From the NCBI GenBank assembly GCA_949361645.1, contig OX442417.1, positions 14,063,954 to 14,127,953 on the forward strand: a stretch of 64,000 bases of DNA, in the 5' to 3' direction. Shown here one piece after another: positions 22,096 to 31,744 of this stretch. How positions within the stretch are numbered: the first letter of the stretch is position 1; every line of letters begins with the position of its first letter. Position numbers and translations under genes: made by a program. Below the pieces are notes generated by a model, which worked only from the letters and a program-made list of their open reading frames with translations, searched no databases and was not told the origin of the DNA. The DNA comes from Spongilla lacustris (lineage: Eukaryota; Porifera; Demospongiae; Spongillida; Spongillidae).

Positions 22096-22599
22096 CTATT
22101 TATAGGACACTGACTTGGCATTGTCTGTTGCTGGGAAGGCCTTGGACTACTGGAGGTCAGTTCTTAACGACCAGTGGAACATTGCTGGCCTTCTGGGAGG
22201 TACTCTGGCCAACGATGGACTGCCTTATGTGACCAGTCACTATGGCTTCTACATGACATCATGGCACATTGTATTGGCCCTGTCGGGTCAGCTGGCAAAC
22301 ATGATGCTGGGGTCGCTGACCTTTGAACCCAAGCTGCCCCTTCCTTTTGTGCTACCTGTGATGCTGCCTGGAGTGTGGGGATAAGTGGAGGGGGAGGAGT
22401 TCTCTCCTAAGCACCCCATAGGTGGCTACGTCCAGTACACTGTTGGTCTTAACTTTGGCTCCATCACACTTCAGTCCCTTAGCATTGGTGGGTGTGGTCT
22501 TCCCATCAACGGCTCTCTATCTCTGAGGGCTGACGAGGTGGTGAGATGGGACTGCAGCCTGTGATGTTCCTCTGATGTCATGAGGAGCTGTTATGACAC

Positions 22600-23340
22600 T
22601 GATGTGTGTGCACTGTACTGTGTGTGTTACATGTAGGCTTTGATATGTACACTGTACTGTGTGTGTACCATGTAGGCTTTGATATGTACACTGTACTATG
22701 TGTGTACCATGTAGGCTTTGATATGTACACTGTACTGTGTGTGTTACATGTAGGCTTTGATGTGTACACTGTACTGTGTGTGTACCATGTAGGCTTTTGA
22801 TATGTACACTGTACTATGTGTGTACCATGTAGGCTGTGATATGTACACTGTACTGTGTGTGTACCATGTAGGCTTTGATATGTACACTGTACTGTGTGTG
22901 TACCATGTAGGCTTTGATATGTACACTGTACTGTGTGTGTACCATGTAGGCTTTGATATGTACACTGTACTGTGTGTGTACCATGTAGGCTTTGATATGT
23001 ACACTGTACTGTGTGTGTACCATGTAGGCTTTGATATGTACACTGTACTGTGTGTGTACCATGTAGGCTTTGATATGTACACTGTACTGTGTGTGTACCA
23101 TGTAGGCTTTGATATGTACACTGTACTGTGTGTGTACCATGTAGGCTTTGATATGTACACTGTACTGTGTGTGTACCATGTAGGCTTTGATATGTACACT
23201 GTACTGTGTGTGTACCATGTAGGCTTTGATATGTACACTGTACTGTGTGTGTACCATGTAGGCTTTGATATGTACACTGTACTGTGTGTGTACCATGTAG
23301 GCTTTGATATGTACACTGTAGTGTGGGTGTGTATCATGTA
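22600..23340. repeat. 39-bp minisatellite, about 19 copies
   Basis: The unit contains gatatgtacactgtactgtg, then tgtgtaccatgtaggcttt. Because 39 is divisible by three, long repetitive frames run through on both strands (211, 179 and 160 residues); these are repeat artefacts. The central copies (about 22830-23290) are essentially identical and the edge copies diverge, which suggests recent expansion. It lies just behind the last GH116 exon. Confidence 0.97.
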
Positions 23341-23344
23341 GGGG

Positions 23345-23640
23345 TTTCTGGGTAGATCAAAAGTGGTATTTCTCAGCATGGATAAGTAAATAATCAGTGG
23401 GCAGACAGAAGGGAAATACTAATTTGAGTAAGAATGTTTTCTTAGAAGGCAGTTAGCTGCTGCCTGATACACTATTCCATCATGTGGTGGTTGGTGATCA
23501 TCTCAATGGAGCCTACATCAACCCCTGTGGTGATGTACTCACTGCTAACCTCATCACATGACCTGGGTGTGGTCTGAGCCATTGTTGAATAAATGAGGGT
23601 GTGTCAAGGAAGCTTGTGCAATCATTTGTCAATTGACTGC
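23345..23640 (+). other. GH116-associated 3' segment, possible last-exon remnant
   Basis: tttctcagcatggataag and aataatcagtgggcag at 23371-23410 recur at 39535-39563 in the second block. 23495-23560 encodes DHLNGAYINPCGDVLTANL in the + frame, ending in a stop. It may be the tail of the GH116 gene, but no family motif proves it. Confidence 0.3.
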
Positions 23641-23654
23641 ATTAAAACTGAGTG

Positions 23655-23850
23655 GGAACTCAGGGCCCCTCCCCCAGTGGGAACACGGCGATGCCCCTCC
23701 CCAAGTGGGAACATGGTAGTATTCCTCCCATCAGAGGGACCATAATAGTGCCTCCCCTGCTCTTTGGTCTCTACAAACAAGGTGTGGCAGCTTGGTAAGA
23801 ATGAATGACAGTACAACAAGTGCCCAGACCTTGGCTATAATAATCCCTAA
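23655..23850. repeat. Segment repeated in inverted orientation at 39070-39370
   Basis: cccctcccccagtgggaaca, ttggtctctacaaacaaggt and cccagaccttggctataata here are found as reverse complements at 39080-39250. There the gttcccactgggggaggggc part has been tandemly amplified. The segment marks the edge of an inverted segmental duplication. Confidence 0.85.
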
Positions 23851-24435
23851 GTCCGTTGTATTACAAATAACTACTTTTACCTTCTTAGCCTTAATGTATG
23901 TACTCCACTGAACCCTCTCTTCCACAATACTGCCTTGTAATCAATCAAAAGAGTAGTGTTCTGTTGGAAATGAAGTTATAGAATAAACCTAAGGATGCAT
24001 TGGTAAGCTGTAGATGTACGATCTTAGCCTCGTACCCAGACCCAAATGTACGTAATGGTGATCATCGCTTACAGCAGAGATAATTATCTCTGCTTACATT
24101 ATGACGTTATGTACTGATCATGCCACCTAAAACCCCTCCTACCAGTCTGAACCAGCGTCCGGACCTTGCAGTCTGCATCATACTGGACCTGTTTAGCTTT
24201 TATCTTCCCCTATTCACTTGTGACACTGATCATTTGTGATCAGCCCCATTAAGTTCCATTTGATTGTTGCTGTTTTATAATAAAATGTTCTGTTTTTTAA
24301 TTTAATTTTAATTTTTTAATTTTAATTTTTAACAGTACATGGCATGCGTGCCATGATGTAATAAATATTTATATTCATTACAATCTAAAACACTACGACT
24401 AAAAGTCACAAGATGTGGTTGGTGGGACACATCTG
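23851..24435. other. Intergenic, nothing recognised
   Basis: AT-rich, with a small ttttaatttt repeat at 24293-24333 and a short inverted repeat agataattatct near 24078. No gene seen. Confidence 0.4.
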
Positions 24436-24439
24436 GCCA

Positions 24440-25980
24440 AAATTGCCCTGGCATTCTGCCTCATGAGGATGAGGCTAAGGCAACTGTAAATGGTTGATGT
24501 AACCTCAATAAGAGGTTGACATAGCTGGGTGGGTGGGTGGCCATCTTTTTTGACAGTTTAGACAGCACATCGATAGCTTCATTGCCCCAACCCCCAAACA
24601 CTTCCACAACCAAAGTGATGCATGACCATTCTCTAAGGGCACATGCCTTGTCATTTGCAGAGTGCTTGGATTCCTCTCCCATCTCAGCTGCATGACCACA
24701 GGTTTGAGCCACTTCTTGTAAAAATTGCAAATTTAGCGGAGTGATTACCTTTATGTCAAATGCAGCTGAGCGAGAGAGGTGGCACTAGGATGTCTGCTGG
24801 TCTAGATTGATTCTTAGGAAGAATGCCACTTCCTTTCTCAATTTGTGGGGAAAGGCATGCCTTGTTGTAGAAGTCGGCAATGCAGTCTCTGAGCAGGTTG
24901 TGTCTAGTTATCATATAACCTCTAGAACGGCAAGTAAGCATGTGATGTCCCCAAGCATCCCTGTTGTGATGACAAAGTGGCATCACTGGGTGCTGAAATA
25001 GCATGCAATCTGGCCTTTGTCACAGTGCTGGCATCTGAAAAGAGGGACTTCTTCAATGTGAGAGTGCTGGTGAGGTGGAACATCAAGTACACTTTCAACA
25101 GAGATGGCATCTGGCTGATTGACCATGGCATTATAAGCATTCACTGCAGCAAGAAGGTGGTCTTTTGAATTTACAGAGCAAACATCTGGAGGCACATGGT
25201 TAGAGATGAAATGTATGCAGCAGGAGCATGGTGATGAAGTGAACGCAGACCAGGGCCATCATGGCTCAGGTTAAGTGTGGCCTGCTTAGCTGCTGGAAGT
25301 GTTAATTAGTTCAATTGCTGCAGATAAGTGTTGAATAGACTAAAACACTGCCTCTTACAGAAACCAGCATATGATCTCAGAGGGTTGCACAGTTGGGGTC
25401 AAGTGACAATAGACAAAAAGCATCTTTTCTTTTGGACTCAATGTATTGAGCACAATACTCAGCACTCCTAATGGGGGCACCTAGTGAGGACAGGCTGAGC
25501 ATGGAATGTCAGAAGGGAACACGGAGAGTGCTTGGGCACTGAACAATTAGATAAATTGATGTGAAGACCAGATGTGTCACTGTTGGCTTGCAAGATACCT
25601 AGAGCTCTGGATAGTGCATCTCTTGGTCCTGCCAGAGCCCCATCATCCAGATACCAGCAGTTCAGCAGCATTTCTTAGCACTAGAGGTCTGCAGAGATTT
25701 TGAGAATGGTGCAGTGCAGAACAAGTTCAAAAAGAAGAGGGCACAAAGGGTCACCTTGTTGGACACCTGATGCTGATATTAACTGACCCAGGCCATTGGA
25801 TGCCACTTGATGCTGTGAATAGCACCAATTCACCCATGGAAGAAGCTCAGGGAAGAGAATTTGTTTTATTGATGTCATCAATGATTGGAAAGGGCTCTGA
25901 TCTACATATAGAATTGCACTGTATTTCACTCGAGTTTTTGGATATGCTTGGCTAATTATTATGCATGAGGAAAGCATGGT
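24440..25980 (-). pseudogene. LINE-like (non-LTR) retrotransposon relic: RT to 3' domain
   Basis: In minus orientation the order is: RT motif SGVQQGDPLCPLLF (about 25760); catalytic box CWYLDDGALAGPRDALSRAL (about 25650); SGLHINLSNCSV; a zinc-knuckle-like segment HMLTCRSRGYMITRHNLLRD (about 24920) with RPADILVPP; then AAFDIKVITPLNLQFLQE (about 24740), KHSANDKACALREW and LVVEVFGGWGNEAIDVLSKL (about 24570). These elements in this order characterise one LINE-like family with a C-terminal domain after the RT. Stops and frame changes separate the parts, so it is inactive. The 5' ORF is missing. Four more fragments of similar elements lie at 40570, 46655, 47860 and 58900. Confidence 0.88.
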
Positions 25981-26507
25981 TTGCTTTAATATATTTTATG
26001 TACATGTAACCAATGTTACACAGGTGACTAATAATTACAAAGCAACCCCAGGAAACAAGATAGACTTCTCCCTCCACCTTAAGGCACCTCCCTCCTATCC
26101 AATTCATATTGCTCATGAGTGGTTCGAGGCTAATTTGAGCGCACACAAACACACGCTACTTACCTCCTTTTTGAATTTGGTAAAGATTCTAGGGTCAATA
26201 TAAGGGGACAGATGGAAAATGGTAATTCATGGAGCTGATAATGGATATCCATGACTACCTGTGTACCCTAAGCAACAACTGTGCAGCCACGGTATTGGAA
26301 CTGTTTAACAGTGATGGTCTTCCAGTAAGGGTTTGCTGCAATAGGCTGACACATCCTCAAAGGGAGTCAGCAGCCTTAGTGGGGAAAAAGGGTTCACAAT
26401 TGCAATCAGTGTACTGAGAGGTTTTGTATATACATTATTAATGCAGAGATTTGTACACATTATTTCACACACAAGCATCACTATTTTGGCCATCTTTGCA
26501 CTTGCAC
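25981..26507. other. Flank of the LINE relic and pogo insertion site, no recognised gene
   Basis: Short frames only (for example 26229-26417, + strand, 62 residues, unrecognised). Ends at the TA (26508-26509) used by the pogo-like element. Confidence 0.35.
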
Positions 26508-26509
26508 TA

Positions 26510-28040
26510 CAGTACCCGCTCGCTCCAGCGGTAATTATCACCTTCGCTCCAGCGGAAAAATAATTATATTCACCTGGTACAGAAGAAACTGTTGGTGTAC
26601 TTAGCAAACCTACCTGTGGTTGACTTCTCCCCTCTCTAGATGAAATTCACTGTTGATACGTGGCTTTGCTATGTACACGGCGCTTTGTAATCCACCCCTT
26701 TTCAAACATTTCATTTCCTACTCCGTGCCCCGCCTACCTGAACTTCTTCCCTTCTTTTACATGTACTATGCTGGGTGTACGTAATACCTGCACTTAGCCA
26801 GAATAACAGCTTCAACCTTGATTTGTTATGTTACCTTGATGGAGGGATGGACACAACCTGTTAGTTTTGTCAATGAGCACACAATTCTCTGTCATGTGAG
26901 GATGAAGGTACAAACATGTCGATGCATATGGTGGTGTTGTATGACAAATGTGTACGGTACCATACAAATTGTAGCTGCAGCATTACATGTCAAAAATGGG
27001 ACACCTGATAATGCTTTCTATTTAGGACAGCTTTGCCAACCATTCATACGGAGAACACAGATCAATTGCGTTCAGGTCACTGGCTCATTGAGGCAGATGG
27101 ACGTTGCGGACAAATGTCTGTGGAGTACGATCAAGTCAGGCAGGCTGCCACGGGGATCTAAGCTACATGTAATGCTGCTTCTTTGTATGTGTAGGAACCA
27201 TACACACTTGTGCATGTAGTTAGTTATACGCGTATACGTGTACACCAAATCTAAAACAGTAAATGGTACATACACATGCATTTAGCTTTGTGCAGAAAAA
27301 TATATTGTACGCATGATAAACATCTGGCTGTAACCATGCCCTTACCCCCTTGTGGTGTGGAGAACCCCGCCAGTTTAAGCTTCACACATTGGTTATATAA
27401 ACATGCTTGTGCCCGTAAAACGTGCCGGTTACCTCTTCAATGAAATTTGTATTACTTGAGCCAGTTAGTTTAGTTCAGACTTTTGACTTCACTGTGCGAC
27501 ATTGTACACCTGTAATACAGTTCAATATTTTTACAGTTTGCTTTGAAAAATCACCTTACCAAACCTCATTGAATTCAGAAAACAACCATCTACACTAACT
27601 TGCTCAGGTACTGTCTGTCAGGCTGTGTGACTACTAAAAAGATGGTGGTAAGTGAGCAAAGTGCAGAGCACACACACCTACATTTTAGAGGATGCTTGGC
27701 AGCACCATGTGATAAGGTATTCACATCAGAGAGAGAATGAAATTTACCACTGGCTCATTGTGTAACAGTTGTGCATGCATGGCAGGTGGATTGGGTAAAA
27801 ACAGGCTAGCACATCTGAACCATGCTTACCTTCCATTTTAGATCCATCTTCTCGTACTGCATGTGCCCAAACCCATGACGACCTGACCCAGCAGGAAGAT
27901 TTTCAGATGCATGGAACTCGTAATCATACAAATATGTAAACTGCACGTGGAATGCCGCCATGATAAATAGAACACCCATGAAACATAGACGTCAGAGTAT
28001 AAGGCTGAAAGTGCGCATGAAATAGGGTAACTAAAGCAGT
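26510..28040. repeat. Left long inverted arm of the pogo-like element
   Basis: 1,531 bp, the inverse of 29928-31458. Near both ends are short subterminal repeats (gctccagcgg twice within 60 bp). It contains an unrecognised 133-residue frame at 26818-27219 whose coding status is doubtful. Confidence 0.92.
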
Positions 28041-28369
28041 GGAAAGCTGGGCCCCGATCACAAAACGACACAGGCCAGACCTTAAATAACGCACATGTCC
28101 TCGATAGAACAGTCCATGTGTGTTGCATTAGCATAGCTACCCGGTATGTGTAACTGTAAAGATAACGACGGAAGTGCATACAGGTAATTATAATTAACAC
28201 TCCTCTCTATAATTTGCGCCTACATTCCAGGCAAATCCTTCAATCTATAGGACCTTCACCTTCTCTGTAGGTTTTAATATGCATGCAGGTACCTTAGCTT
28301 CAAACGTAGTCTCGAACCGTCTGTGACCGTATTCGTCCGGTCGTTTCCCGTTATTTCAACTATCAGGCG

Positions 28370-29556
28370 ATGGCACAGTGCTCGAAAACACCAAGACGGT
28401 TTCTCAGTGGGAATGATAAACAGAAAGTGTTGAGTGAACTAAAAGCAGGTTCTTGGCAAAGCCATCCCTAATCGTAGTTACCTAGCTGCAGATGAAGGTG
28501 ATAGCCGTCAAGTTGGTCGTGGCCGCAAAGCAATGAAGGCCAAAGAGCGTGTAACTATTATTCTATGTGTGAACGCCACAGGTAGTTGTAAAATGACCCC
28601 TGTAGTGATTGGTTCTGCCAAGAATCCACGTTGTTTTAAACGGAATCCTCCTAGTCTTCCATATTACCATCAGCTAAATGCATGGAATGACACTATCAAC
28701 TATAACAAGTGGTGCATGGGATAATGTTTTTTTGCCTGCTGTACGCAACACTACACAAGGTCCTGTGGCACTCGTAGTGGATGGGTTTTCAGGCCACGAT
28801 GACAGTTGTAAAGATCCCCTGGGACAGGTCAAGGTTTTCAAATTCCCACCCAATGTTACATCTATTTATCAACCTCTTGACCAGGGTGTTATTGCTGCTC
28901 TGAAGGTCGGTTATAAGAGCAGGCTTTTGGGGAGGTTGGTTGAAACTGCAGATAGATATGATGAATTGCAAGTCCTGGCTAAGCACCTTCCTGCTGGTCA
29001 TGCTGGGCTTCAGTATGGGTGCCAGCCTCATGTGGGAGATGCTATCATGTTATTGAAGGAAGCCTGGGACAGCATCTCTCCTTCAACAATAGCTGCATGC
29101 TGGGTGCACTCAAAGTGTCTTTCAGTCACTGACACTGCTCAGATAGCAAGTGAATGTCGTACCTACAACAGTAAACTAGTACCCATGACAATTGAGGCAA
29201 TGTGCGACAAGCTTTCCAGTTTAACACTTCGTAGCCCATCAGTAGTGAACATGTTGGCTACCATGGATCTTGCTGTTCTTGCTAATGCGGTGCAAAAGGT
29301 GCATGATAAAGCCACAGCAATCCTTTCTGAGTGGTTGCACTTAGAAGAGATGGGCTTCATAGATGTCAATGATGAGGGTGAGGATTCTGATGAGTGCCAG
29401 GATGCAGTTGATAGGGTTAAGCTGCTCAACGATGCATTACTATTGCTGCAGCAGCTTCATTCAGTGGGAGCAAAACTGGACGATCGTTTCATGTTGGATG
29501 CATCTCGAGATTTGTGCTTGCACATACGTTCCATGGAAATCCCTTCTGCTAATTAA
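28370..29556 (+). pseudogene. Pogo/Tigger-type DDE transposase, internally deleted and frameshifted
   Basis: A start at 28370 opens MAQCSKTPRRFLSGNDKQKV, the usual beginning before the CENP-B-type HTH, but stops after 33 codons (28469-28471). A second frame then enters directly inside the catalytic core at AIPNRSYLA, past where the first catalytic Asp (the DETG box) should be. It continues through ERVTIILCVNATGSCKMTPV and GSAKNPRCFK to a frame break near 28715. The downstream frame has VALVVDGFSGHD (second Asp) and FPPNVTSIYQPLDQGVIAAL (third Asp, 32 residues later). Most of the DNA-binding region and the first Asp are missing, so the enzyme is dead. It mobilised DNA by cut and paste when intact. 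Confidence 0.88.
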
Positions 29557-29927
29557 CTCCTGTGTATATATAGTACATTGCTCCGTTCTGTATTACTCTT
29601 GTGTTATGCCATGTGTAATTCATAGTAGGCTGCAATTTTGCATTACATGTAATCGACTTGCACTCATAATCAATAATTTTCATTGCCCTTGAAGGTATGT
29701 TAAAATGCCTATGGACACGATGTCAGATCATTATCTAGACTTATTTGGCCACATGCAGTACCAGTAAGGGCAGACTGTCAGCATACAAAATAGTGTTGGA
29801 GCTATATGTACCTGTTGTTATTTTTACAGTTGCACGGTCTGCTTATTGCTATTAATAGTAGCTAATACAATGCACATGGCTGCTCTATCAAGTATACAAA
29901 TGCTTTATTTAAGGTTAGGCCTGTAGC

Positions 29928-31458
29928 ACTGCTTTAGTTACCCTATTTCATGCGCACTTTCAGCCTTATACTCTGACGTCTATGTTTCATGGGTGTTCTA
30001 TTTATCATGGCGGCATTCCACGTGCAGTTTACATATTTGTATGATTACGAGTTCCATGCATCTGAAAATCTTCCTGCTGGGTCAGGTCGTCATGGGTTTG
30101 GGCACATGCAGTACGAGAAGATGGATCTAAAATGGAAGGTAAGCATGGTTCAGATGTGCTAGCCTGTTTTTACCCAATCCACCTGCCATGCATGCACAAC
30201 TGTTACACAATGAGCCAGTGGTAAATTTCATTCTCTCTCTGATGTGAATACCTTATCACATGGTGCTGCCAAGCATCCTCTAAAATGTAGGTGTGTGTGC
30301 TCTGCACTTTGCTCACTTACCACCATCTTTTTAGTAGTCACACAGCCTGACAGACAGTACCTGAGCAAGTTAGTGTAGATGGTTGTTTTCTGAATTCAAT
30401 GAGGTTTGGTAAGGTGATTTTTCAAAGCAAACTGTAAAAATATTGAACTGTATTACAGGTGTACAATGTCGCACAGTGAAGTCAAAAGTCTGAACTAAAC
30501 TAACTGGCTCAAGTAATACAAATTTCATTGAAGAGGTAACCGGCACGTTTTACGGGCACAAGCATGTTTATATAACCAATGTGTGAAGCTTAAACTGGCG
30601 GGGTTCTCCACACCACAAGGGGGTAAGGGCATGGTTACAGCCAGATGTTTATCATGCGTACAATATATTTTTCTGCACAAAGCTAAATGCATGTGTATGT
30701 ACCATTTACTGTTTTAGATTTGGTGTACACGTATACGCGTATAACTAACTACATGCACAAGTGTGTATGGTTCCTACACATACAAAGAAGCAGCATTACA
30801 TGTAGCTTAGATCCCCGTGGCAGCCTGCCTGACTTGATCGTACTCCACAGACATTTGTCCGCAACGTCCATCTGCCTCAATGAGCCAGTGACCTGAACGC
30901 AATTGATCTGTGTTCTCCGTATGAATGGTTGGCAAAGCTGTCCTAAATAGAAAGCATTATCAGGTGTCCCATTTTTGACATGTAATGCTGCAGCTACAAT
31001 TTGTATGGTACCGTACACATTTGTCATACAACACCACCATATGCATCGACATGTTTGTACCTTCATCCTCACATGACAGAGAATTGTGTGCTCATTGACA
31101 AAACTAACAGGTTGTGTCCATCCCTCCATCAAGGTAACATAACAAATCAAGGTTGAAGCTGTTATTCTGGCTAAGTGCAGGTATTACGTACACCCAGCAT
31201 AGTACATGTAAAAGAAGGGAAGAAGTTCAGGTAGGCGGGGCACGGAGTAGGAAATGAAATGTTTGAAAAGGGGTGGATTACAAAGCGCCGTGTACATAGC
31301 AAAGCCACGTATCAACAGTGAATTTCATCTAGAGAGGGGAGAAGTCAACCACAGGTAGGTTTGCTAAGTACACCAACAGTTTCTTCTGTACCAGGTGAAT
31401 ATAATTATTTTTCCGCTGGAGCGAAGGTGATAATTACCGCTGGAGCGAGCGGGTACTG
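29928..31458. repeat. Right long inverted arm of the pogo-like element
   Basis: Inverse of 26510-28040, ending gagcgagcgggtactg before the TA duplication. Confidence 0.92.
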
Positions 31459-31460
31459 TA

Positions 31461-31744
31461 CACACTATCTGAGCTAGCTGATCTTCTGAAGTGTGATTGG
31501 AAGCACCTGATAGCTATAGCATACACAGCCTTACATACATGCATGTACATTGAAGCACATCCCTATATCACTATAGCCTACATTGAAAGCTACCATCTGC
31601 TTTATTCTAATTTTCCAGCTCCTTTGTCTAACCATATCTTATGATGTTAACATTGTAACAAGTTCTATCAGCGTGCAGATCAGGCTTTTAACAGCACATA
31701 ATACCTAGTACTAACATGTCTGAACACTCTACATGGCATGTACT
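31461..31744. other. 3' flank of the beta-helix receptor gene
   Basis: ttctgaagtgtgattggaag followed by cacctgatagc at 31485-31515 recurs inverted at 41611-41642, another sign of segmental duplication. No coding sequence. Confidence 0.5.

Larger units (their letters stand above)
19318..22562 (+). pseudogene. GH116-family glycosidase (beta-glucosidase 2-like), partial and probably broken, copy A
   Basis: Exons: 19318-19621, about 19850-20062, 20122-20239, 22106-22380, and about 22420-22560. The translation follows the (alpha/alpha)6 catalytic domain of GH116, as in non-lysosomal glucosylceramidase: DVSSMFITYLLELYTWSNDS, LWPTAQQAAQWHLDITENNG, QYLWNEGQQSYDAY, and ALMSDSFYAQVLAYSLGLG, whose MSD Asp lines up with the acid/base of GBA2. 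The C-terminal exon has SHYGFYMTSWHIVLALSGQL and PLPFVLPVMLPGVWG. The nucleophile-bearing half is absent upstream. The second exon lacks a good acceptor, the 20239/22106 phases do not agree, and a TAA follows LPGVWG, with the frame resuming as GGYVQYTVGLNFGS. It is best read as a decaying or incompletely resolved gene; if expressed it would be a glycoside hydrolase fragment. Confidence 0.7.
26510..31458. mobile_element. Pogo/Tigger-like DNA transposon, 4,949 bp, with 1,531-bp inverted arms
   Basis: The element starts CAGTACCCGCTCGCTCCAGC and ends with the exact inverse, flanked by TA on both sides (26508-26509, 31459-31460). CAG termini and a TA duplication fit the pogo/Tigger group, as does the internal DDE transposase. 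The arms 26510-28040 and 29928-31458 pair without any insertion or deletion (paired positions always sum to 57968), and every stretch compared is identical. The arms encode the same 133-residue frame (26818-27219 and 31150-30749). Pogo elements usually have inverted repeats of only tens of bp, so the long arms are unusual. The internal gene is broken, so mobility would need a helper. Confidence 0.92.

Noticed and set aside
22744..23379. Long frames (211, 179 and 160 residues) of YISKPTWYTHSTV type
   Set aside because: They are translations of a 39-bp minisatellite open on both strands; the unit length divisible by three explains them.
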